From Terriglobales bacterium (GTDB lineage: Bacteria; Acidobacteriota; Terriglobia; Terriglobales; Acidobacteriaceae), in the NCBI GenBank assembly GCA_025934735.1, contig JAICWP010000004.1, forward strand, positions 1 to 64,000: a stretch of 64,000 bases of DNA, read 5' to 3'. Shown piece by piece: positions 25,838 through 32,505 of this stretch (position 1 is the first letter of the stretch; each line of letters begins with the position of its first letter). Both the position numbers and the translations under genes were made by a program. The notes below the pieces were generated by a model that was not told where the DNA came from, ran no database searches, and was given only the letters and a program-made list of their open reading frames with translations.

Positions 25838-27205
25838 ATGAAGTGTCACTTTGTGGATGAGCGGCTGGACTTCTTCGCCATCCTTGGGGAAAAGCTGGGC
25901 GAGGAGTTTACTCTGGAGCCGGCCGACCTGGAAGAGCGGGAAAAGCTTCTGTCGTGTGATGTGCTGCTGACCAGCTTGCCCAGCCGCGAAGACGCGGAAT
26001 TCAGCGCGCGCTTCGAGCGGCTGGGGAAATTAGTGCGCAATCCCGGCGGCATTCCAGTGGTGGCATTTCTCTCCACCACCGACCGCCAGGTGGTGCGCCT
26101 GGCCTGGGGAGCGGGTGCGTACGACTACTTTGTGGAAACAGGGTCGTTGGAGGAATTGCGCCTGGTGCTGCGGCGGGCGGCGCAATTTTATGAGTTGCAG
26201 CGGGAAGTGGAGCAGTTGCGCGTTTCCGCTGCCCGCCTGACGGACTTCGTCACCGTCGTCGGCACCGACGAAAAGATGCGCGCCATCTACAGTTTTGCCT
26301 CCAAAGTGGCGGCCACCGACGCTACGGTGCTGATCAGCGGCGAAACCGGCACGGGCAAGGAACTGCTGGCGCGCGCCATTCACCGCACCAGCCCGCGGGC
26401 GCGTGAACCTTTTGTGGCGGTGGCCTGCTCTTCGCTGCCGGAAACCCTCATTGAGGCGGAACTGTTCGGACATGAGCGGGGAGCGTTTACCGGCGCAGGT
26501 TCTGCGCGGCGCGGCCGCTTTGAGGCGGCGGAGCGGGGCACAATTTTTCTTGACGAAATCGGCGAGCTCTCGCCCAACACGCAAGTCAAGCTGCTGCGCG
26601 TTCTGCAGGAGCGGAGCTTCGAGCGCCTGGGCAGCAATCAGGTGCGCAGCATGGAGGCGCGCATCGTCTGCGCCACCAACCGCGACTTGATGGAGCTGGT
26701 GAAGGCCGGCACCTTCCGCGCCGATCTCTATTACCGGCTAAATACCATTGAGGTGAACCTGCCGCCGCTGCGCGAGCGCCGTGACGACATCATGGTGCTG
26801 GCCTATTCCTTTCTGCAGAATTACGCGGAGCGCCATCGCCGCCCGGCGCGCCGCATTTCCGCCGCCGCCCTGGCTGCTTTCCAGGAATACGAATGGCCGG
26901 GCAACATCCGCGAGCTGCAGAACGCTATTGAGCGCGCCGTGGTGGTGTGCGATGGCCCGGAAATCCGCATTGAGCATCTGCCTTCCCAATTCGCCACCTG
27001 GGACATGGACCTGGAGGACAACTCCTTCGACGAGGAAGTGCGCGCGTTTAAACGGCGTCTGATCACGCGCGTGCTGCTGGCCTTCGACAACAACAAGCTG
27101 CAGGCGGCGCGCTCGCTCAAAATTGCGCGCTCCTCTCTGCACCGGTTGATTGACGAACTGGAAGTCAGCGAGCCGGGAACGCGGGACCGCAACACCGCCA
27201 ACTGA
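25838..27205 (+). CDS. Sigma-54-dependent activator with degenerate receiver domain
   Basis: A 455-residue NtrC-type regulator. The AAA+ core has Walker A GETGTGKE at about 168-175, GAFTGA at 215-220 (contact to sigma-54), a Walker B region GTIFLDEIGELSP and an arginine-finger region RRDDIM. The C-terminus has a Fis-type helix-turn-helix (NNKLQAARSLKIARSSLHRLI). Residues 1-120 are folded like a receiver, but the phospho-acceptor Asp is replaced: CDVLLTSLPS has Thr45 at that site and the N-terminal acidic pair is also missing. It is thus likely regulated by a route other than phosphorylation. The next gene begins three bases later, so the two are co-transcribed. Confidence 0.93.
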   Translation: MKCHFVDERLDFFAILGEKLGEEFTLEPADLEEREKLLSCDVLLTSLPSREDAEFSARFERLGKLVRNPGGIPVVAFLSTTDRQVVRLAWGAGAYDYFVETGSLEELRLVLRRAAQFYELQREVEQLRVSAARLTDFVTVVGTDEKMRAIYSFASKVAATDATVLISGETGTGKELLARAIHRTSPRAREPFVAVACSSLPETLIEAELFGHERGAFTGAGSARRGRFEAAERGTIFLDEIGELSPNTQVKLLRVLQERSFERLGSNQVRSMEARIVCATNRDLMELVKAGTFRADLYYRLNTIEVNLPPLRERRDDIMVLAYSFLQNYAERHRRPARRISAAALAAFQEYEWPGNIRELQNAIERAVVVCDGPEIRIEHLPSQFATWDMDLEDNSFDEEVRAFKRRLITRVLLAFDNNKLQAARSLKIARSSLHRLIDELEVSEPGTRDRNTAN

Positions 27206-27208
27206 GCC

Positions 27209-28678
27209 GTGACTCGCCTGCTGGCCACGCGACGTCTGTTCGTCATCATTCTGGGACTGGGCCTGCTCGCCATGGCGGCGCGTGGGGTGCATGATCCCGA
27301 CCTGTGGTGGCACCTGCGCACCGGCCAGGAAATCGTAGCCACCCACCACGTTCCCCACCGCGATATTTTTTCCTATACCCGCTTCGGCCAGCCCTGGATT
27401 GCCCATGAATGGCTCTCCGAGGTCCTGTTCTATCTGATTTTTCGCCTGACTGGGTGGACAGGCCTGATAGTGACGTTCGCGCTGGTGATCGCGGCCACGT
27501 TCTTTTTGCTTTACCGGCAATGTGCCGGCAAGCCCTACGTCGCTGGACTGGCAGTGGCGCTGGGCGCCGCGGCCACTATTCCTTCCTGGGGAGTGCGACC
27601 CCAAATGCTCTCCCTGCTGCTGGCGACAATATTCCTGGCGCTGCTAGGCAAAGCGGAACGCGTGGGCCCAAACGAGTTGCGCTTCCTGTGGTGGATGCCG
27701 CCGTTGCTTCTGCTGTGGGTGAACCTGCATGGCGGATTTCTTCTGGGCCCGGCGATCATCGCTCTCACCCTCGCGGGATGGACGTTAGAGGCCTGGCTTG
27801 GAATTCGCCCTTGGCCGGATGCAAGTGCCCGCCTTCGGCAACTGGGGGCGGTGCTGGCGGCCTGCCTCGTGCTGGTGCCGCTCAATCCCAATGGCTGGGA
27901 AATCTACCGCTACCCGCTCCAGACGCTGCAGTCGCGGACCATGATGCAATACATCGCGGAGTGGGCCTCGCCCAATTTCCATTCTCCCGATTTCAAGCCT
28001 TTTCTGCTCCTACTGCTGCTGACCTGGGCGGCGGTGGCGGTATCGCACAAGCGGTTGTCGCCTACGCGAATTCTGCTGCTCTTGGCAATGGGCTATGCCG
28101 CCTTGATCTCAGGACGCCACATTCCCATCTTCATCCTTGTAGCCGTTCCTATGATTGCGGAGAGCCTGGCGGAACTGGCCGAGCAACACCGCTGGCTCAC
28201 TCTGGCTAGCGACTCACCAGCATCGCCGCGAGGGCCGAAGCTGTTTGTGAACCTGGTCCTGCTGCTGGCAATGAGCGCTTTCGTGGGCGTCCGTTTCGCC
28301 CAGGTGATCAAGCGACAAGCCGCAAGCGAGGCCAGGTATTTTCCCCAGTCAGCCACCCGCTTTATAGCGCGGCAGAATCTCCCAGGCCCAGTCTTCAACA
28401 ATTACGACTGGGGCGGATACTTCATTGCCAAGCTGTACCCGCAATATCAGGTCTTCATTGACGGTCGTGCTGATCTCTACGGGAAGCTGATGGACACATT
28501 CATTGATACCGCGCACGGACAGGGAGATTGGCAGCAGCCCCTGGAAAAATACCGCGTGCGGACCGTGGTGCTGCCACCCACCAGTGGCTTGGCGGGAGTG
28601 CTGCGGCTGGACTCGCATTGGAACAAGCGCTTCGAAGACAAGCAGGCGGTCGTGTTTGTGCGCGGCATTCCTTACTGA
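27209..28678 (+). CDS. Polytopic membrane protein, GT-C glycosyltransferase-like
   Basis: A 489-residue protein with ten or more hydrophobic helices. An early loop reads GVHDPDLWWHLRTGQEIV with DIFSYTRFGQPWIAHEWLSE, and the periplasmic C-terminal region includes FNNYDWGGYFIAKLYPQYQVF followed by IDGRADLYG. This arrangement (Asp in the first loop, soluble C-terminal domain) is that of uncharacterised GT-C-like membrane proteins, common in Acidobacteriota. No catalytic proof is visible. The GTG start is three bases after the activator stop, so the protein is probably translated from the same message, and the regulator may control the pathway it belongs to. Confidence 0.7.
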   Translation: MTRLLATRRLFVIILGLGLLAMAARGVHDPDLWWHLRTGQEIVATHHVPHRDIFSYTRFGQPWIAHEWLSEVLFYLIFRLTGWTGLIVTFALVIAATFFLLYRQCAGKPYVAGLAVALGAAATIPSWGVRPQMLSLLLATIFLALLGKAERVGPNELRFLWWMPPLLLLWVNLHGGFLLGPAIIALTLAGWTLEAWLGIRPWPDASARLRQLGAVLAACLVLVPLNPNGWEIYRYPLQTLQSRTMMQYIAEWASPNFHSPDFKPFLLLLLLTWAAVAVSHKRLSPTRILLLLAMGYAALISGRHIPIFILVAVPMIAESLAELAEQHRWLTLASDSPASPRGPKLFVNLVLLLAMSAFVGVRFAQVIKRQAASEARYFPQSATRFIARQNLPGPVFNNYDWGGYFIAKLYPQYQVFIDGRADLYGKLMDTFIDTAHGQGDWQQPLEKYRVRTVVLPPTSGLAGVLRLDSHWNKRFEDKQAVVFVRGIPY

Positions 28679-28771
28679 GCGGGCCACCTTTCTAATCAGA
28701 CAGCTTTGCGAGGGTGAGTCGCCGGTCGCACCTTCATGCGATTTGTCCCGACGCCAACCCCTTCTCTCGTA

Positions 28772-28810
28772 TTGACATTCTATAAGAGGGGCGTATGCTG
28801 CTCCTATAGA
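28772..28810 (+). promoter_or_regulatory. Promoter and flanking inverted repeat of the first PadR-ADOP operon
   Basis: TTGACA at 28772-28777 and TATGCT at 28794-28799 (16-base spacing) make a good sigma-70 promoter. The -10 is bracketed by an inverted repeat: TCTATAAGAG (28779-28788) and CTCCTATAGA (28801-28810), nine of ten positions complementary, 12 bases apart. A dimeric regulator bound there would block RNA polymerase. The next gene encodes PadR, so autorepression is the natural reading. Confidence 0.7.
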
Positions 28811-28830
28811 CAGTCGTTAGGAGATGGCCC

Positions 28831-29163
28831 GTGCCCCCGGAACAAACCGAACTGCTGCAAGGCACGCTGGACATGCTGATCTTGAAGGCGCTGGCTTTGG
28901 GCGAGATGCATGGCCTGGGCATTGCGCGCCGCGTGGAGCAACTTACTCGCGGCACATTCCAGGTGAAACCGGGTTCGCTGTTTCCCTCGCTCCATCGCAT
29001 GGAAGAGCAGGGGTGGCTGAGCGCTTTCTGGGGCGAATCGGAAAATAACCGCCGCGCCAAGTACTACCGCCTGACCAGGGCAGGGGAGCGGCGACTGGAA
29101 AACGAGAGCGAGCGTTGGCGGCGCATTTCCGGAGCCATTACCCACGCCCTGCAAACTAGCTGA
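28831..29163 (+). CDS. PadR family transcriptional regulator (ADOP-associated)
   Basis: A 110-residue winged-helix regulator of the PadR type: LLQGTLDMLILKALALGEMH at about 9-28, the recognition region PGSLFPSLHRMEEQGWLSAF and the wing RRAKYYRLTRAGERRL. A GTG start has AGGAG seven bases upstream. The gene is followed after eight bases by an ADOP permease gene, the common pairing in Acidobacteriota. PadR proteins usually repress their neighbours until a ligand binds; a palindrome in its promoter is a likely operator. The C-terminal helix is short, as in the PadR-s2 subfamily. Confidence 0.92.
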   Translation: MPPEQTELLQGTLDMLILKALALGEMHGLGIARRVEQLTRGTFQVKPGSLFPSLHRMEEQGWLSAFWGESENNRRAKYYRLTRAGERRLENESERWRRISGAITHALQTS

Positions 29164-29171
29164 AGTGATGT

Positions 29172-31859
29172 ATGCCCGTTATGAAGCACCTTCGCAGCTT
29201 CTTCCGCAACCTGTTGCGCCTCCGGCAGGCCGATGCCGACCTCGATCAGGAGGTTCGCGCTTACGTGGACCTGCTGGCCGAGGAGAAGTCGCAAGCCGGA
29301 GTTTCCCCCGAACAAGCCCAACGAGCGGCGCGCATGGAACTGGGCGGCATCGAGCACGTGAAAGAAGAAGTGCGCGATGTGCGCAGCGGCGCGTGGCTGG
29401 CCAGCCTGCTGCAGGATTTGCGCTATGCCGCCCGCATGCTGCGCAACAGCCCAACCTTCGCCCTGGTTGCCGTGCTTACGCTGGCCATCGGCATTGGCGT
29501 GAATACCGCCGTCTTTGGCGTCGCGGAGTTTCTCCTCCGGCCGCTTCCCGTCCCCCATCCGGAACAGTTGGTGGTGCTTGCCACCGGGCAGAATGGCCAG
29601 GCGGCAACCGGACGTTTTTCCTACCCCGAATACCTGGACTTGAAGCGGCAGGCAACCGCCTTTTCTGACCTGACCGGCTACCAGGTTGATTTTGAAGGGC
29701 TGAGCACGGGGCACGATGCCGTCCAGTTCTTCATGTCGTGGGTCACGGGAAATTACTTCACCATGCTGGGAGTCAAGCCTTACCTGGGACGATTATTCCT
29801 GCCCAGCGAAGGCCAAGCGCCGGGAGCCGATCCCTACATGGTGCTCGGCTATTTGTTCTGGCAAAAGGAATTTCACGGCGATGCCAATATTATCGGCCGC
29901 AAAGTCGTGGTCGCCGGGCATCCTGTGACCATTATCGGGGTCACGCCTCCCGAGTTTCATGGCACGTTTTACGCTTTTGATACCCAAGGCTACTTGCTGT
30001 TCAGCACGGAAGCTGCCGACTCACAAGCGGCAGCCTTTTGGAGCAAGCGCGAGGCGCGCGAGATGACGCTCATGGGACGTCTGCGTCCGAGAGTCAGCTT
30101 GCCGCAGGCGCAGGCATCGCTGGACGTGATTGCGGCCAGGTTTGCGCGGCAGTATCCCGAGAGCAGCAAGACCCTGGTGGTGCATGCGTATCCGGAGAAG
30201 GAAGCGCGCCCGCAGCCCGATCCCACCGATCAGACAGTTCTGATCGCGGCTATTTTTGTGGGCCTTGCCGGGTTAGTCACACTGCTGGCCTGTTTGAACG
30301 TTGCCAATGTGGTGCTGGTGCGCAGCACCGTGCGCCAGCGGGAGATCGCGGTGCGCGCGGCGCTGGGCGCGGGGCGCGGACGCCTGGTGCGCCAACTGCT
30401 GACGGAAAGTATGCTGCTGGCCGTGCTGGGCGGCGCAGCGGGCATGGTGCTGGGTGTGTTGGGCGCCCGATTGATGGGCGCCATCCCGGCCCGCATCACC
30501 CAACTTCCATTTCAGACCGAATTTCCCATGAACTGGCGGCTGTTCTGCTACGGCCTGGGGATCGTCGTGCTGGGCGGCATCGTGGTGGGAGTGATACCGG
30601 CGCGCCGCGGGGCCAGTGTGGATCTGAACTCTGTATTACATGAGAGTGGGCGCTCGGTAATAGGCGGCCGCCACCGCTTGCGCGATCTGCTGGTGGTTGG
30701 CCAGGTGGCAGGTTCGCTGGTGCTGCTGATTATCGCGGGCTTGTTCATGCGCAGCCTGGAAAACGTGGTGCACGGCAAACTGGGTTTTGACCCAGACCAT
30801 GTGGCCACCCTTACAGTGGATCCCCACGAAATGGGATACACCCAGGAGCAGGGCAGGAATTTCTTTCGCGAATTGCTGCAGCGGGCGCGCGCCCTGCCCG
30901 GGGTGGAGTCGGCGGCCCTGGCCTACTCGGTTCCTTTCGGCTACTACAACTCTTCCGCGGTGTTGTCGGAAATTGACAGCTACACACGCCCGGCTGGCCA
31001 GCAGCTGCCGCAACTCGGTTACAACATGGCCGGCACACAGTACTTTTCGACCATGCGCATTCCAGTTTTGCGCGGGCGCGCCTTCACCGACAGTGATAAT
31101 CAGCAGTCGCAACGCGTTGCCATGGTCAACCAAGCCATGGCACAGCGCTTCTGGCCCAATCAGGATCCCATCGGAAAACGATTCAAAACCAAGATTTCCG
31201 ATCAGCCGGAGCAGTGGTTCCAGGTGGTGGGCGTGCTGGCCAACTCCAAGTACACGTCGGTGACTGACGAGAACGTTCCGTATTTTTATGTTTCCCTGGC
31301 CCAGAACTACTCAGCCATTCAGGCGCTAGAGGTGCGCAGCGCTTTGCCGCCCCACGTCGTGCTGAGCGAGTTGCGAGAGCAGGTGCGGGACTTGGCGCCG
31401 GACCTGCCGATCTTCTACGCCAAATCTATGAGCGAGGGACTGGAAGACTTTAACGGCTTCTTCCTCTATCGCCTGGGAGCGGAGTTGGCAGCAGCTCTGG
31501 GATTGTTGGGGCTCATATTGGCCATTATCGGGGTCTATGGAGTGGTTTCTTACGCTGCTAGCCAGCGCACTCATGAGATTGGCGTGCGCATGGCTTTGGG
31601 GGCGGCCCGATCTGACATTCTCCTAGCTGTTCTGCGAAACGGGCTGTGGCTGGTTGCGGCGGGCATTGGGCTGGGGCTGGTGCTGGTTCTGGCGGCCACG
31701 CGGGTAGTCGCGGATTTTCTCGTGGGCGTGAGCACCACCGACCCGGTCACCTTTGCCGTGGTCACGGTTCTGCTGGCACTCGTGTCGCTCGCCGCCTGCT
31801 ACATCCCGGCGCGGCGCGCCATGAAACTGGATCCGATGGTGGCCCTGCGCTACGAGTGA
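29172..31859 (+). CDS. ADOP family ABC transporter permease (MacB-PCD/FtsX fusion)
   Basis: An 895-residue Acidobacterial duplicated orphan permease. Residues 1-80 form a cytoplasmic helical head (LRSFFRNLLRLRQADADLDQ). The first membrane helix is near 92-112, then a MacB periplasmic core domain (about 115-330), an FtsX-like helix block at about 355-480, a second periplasmic core (about 510-720) and a final FtsX block (about 760-895) ending in the typical RRAMKLDPMVALRYE. Such proteins have no linked ATPase gene here, hence 'orphan'. They may work with a separate ATPase in efflux or lipoprotein and envelope stress. It is co-transcribed with PadR. Confidence 0.93.
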   Translation: MPVMKHLRSFFRNLLRLRQADADLDQEVRAYVDLLAEEKSQAGVSPEQAQRAARMELGGIEHVKEEVRDVRSGAWLASLLQDLRYAARMLRNSPTFALVAVLTLAIGIGVNTAVFGVAEFLLRPLPVPHPEQLVVLATGQNGQAATGRFSYPEYLDLKRQATAFSDLTGYQVDFEGLSTGHDAVQFFMSWVTGNYFTMLGVKPYLGRLFLPSEGQAPGADPYMVLGYLFWQKEFHGDANIIGRKVVVAGHPVTIIGVTPPEFHGTFYAFDTQGYLLFSTEAADSQAAAFWSKREAREMTLMGRLRPRVSLPQAQASLDVIAARFARQYPESSKTLVVHAYPEKEARPQPDPTDQTVLIAAIFVGLAGLVTLLACLNVANVVLVRSTVRQREIAVRAALGAGRGRLVRQLLTESMLLAVLGGAAGMVLGVLGARLMGAIPARITQLPFQTEFPMNWRLFCYGLGIVVLGGIVVGVIPARRGASVDLNSVLHESGRSVIGGRHRLRDLLVVGQVAGSLVLLIIAGLFMRSLENVVHGKLGFDPDHVATLTVDPHEMGYTQEQGRNFFRELLQRARALPGVESAALAYSVPFGYYNSSAVLSEIDSYTRPAGQQLPQLGYNMAGTQYFSTMRIPVLRGRAFTDSDNQQSQRVAMVNQAMAQRFWPNQDPIGKRFKTKISDQPEQWFQVVGVLANSKYTSVTDENVPYFYVSLAQNYSAIQALEVRSALPPHVVLSELREQVRDLAPDLPIFYAKSMSEGLEDFNGFFLYRLGAELAAALGLLGLILAIIGVYGVVSYAASQRTHEIGVRMALGAARSDILLAVLRNGLWLVAAGIGLGLVLVLAATRVVADFLVGVSTTDPVTFAVVTVLLALVSLAACYIPARRAMKLDPMVALRYE

Positions 31860-31876
31860 GTATTGGTTCGTATCAG

Positions 31877-31928
31877 GGCATGGCTTCAGCCATGCCGCAA
31901 AGAGGTATCTCGAGGTCGGCTTTAGCCG
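31877..31928. repeat. REP-like pair of palindromes
   Basis: GGCATGGCT-TC-AGCCATGCC (31877-31896) and CGGCT-TT-AGCCG (31917-31928) lie between the ADOP stop and lspA. The form, two short GC-rich hairpins about 20 bases apart in a gap, is that of REP elements, which fit the transposase remnant at 42-396. They may also serve as a transcription end for the convergent genes. Confidence 0.6.
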
Positions 31929-31965
31929 CCGCGGCGCCGCAAAATTGAATGGGAAAATACCGGTA

Positions 31966-32484
31966 TTAGCGGCCGCCGCTGACCGCTTTTTGCTCGCTGG
32001 GAGATTTGCTGAATAGAATTTCCGTTACCAGCAGCAGCGCGCCTACCACAATAGCGCTGTCGGCCAGGTTAAAGGCGGGCCAATGATAATTGCCGACGTA
32101 GAAGTCCAGAAAGTCCACCACCTGTCCGCTGACCAGGCGGTCCCACAAGTTGCCCAGGGCGCCACCCAAAATCAGCGCCAGCCCCACCCCGGTAGTAGTC
32201 ATGGCATGGCTGTTCTTCCACAGCAGGGCTGAAACCACCACCAGCGCGACCAGAGAAAACAGCACCAGGACGGCGATCTTCCACTCCGAAGGCGATTCGG
32301 CAAAGAGTCCGAAGGCCGCCCCACGATTCTCCACGTGCGTGAGATGGAAGAAACCCGGCACAACCGCGACACTCTCGTGGAGAGCAATATTTTTGTCCAC
32401 AATTGATTTGGCCAACCGGTCGAAGACGACCACCAGGGCCGCGATCAGGAAGTGGTACTTGCGCATGGCGTGCTCAGATGTCAT
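31966..32484 (-). CDS. lspA: Lipoprotein signal peptidase (signal peptidase II)
   Basis: A 172-residue inner-membrane aspartyl peptidase that removes the signal peptides of lipoproteins. Four hydrophobic segments are visible. Conserved motifs: VENRGAAFGLF (about 51-61), GALGNLWDRLVSGQVVDFLD with catalytic Asp near 124, and FNLADSAI with the second Asp near 142. It lies 21 bases after ileS, a common bacterial pairing, and is likely co-transcribed with it. The start is ATG 32484; a second ATG six codons in (MRKYHF) is also possible. It would serve the lipoprotein gene at 62811. Confidence 0.95.
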   Translation of the reverse strand: MTSEHAMRKYHFLIAALVVVFDRLAKSIVDKNIALHESVAVVPGFFHLTHVENRGAAFGLFAESPSEWKIAVLVLFSLVALVVVSALLWKNSHAMTTTGVGLALILGGALGNLWDRLVSGQVVDFLDFYVGNYHWPAFNLADSAIVVGALLLVTEILFSKSPSEQKAVSGGR

Positions 32485-32505
32485 GTACTTCTTCTCAATC
32501 CTATT

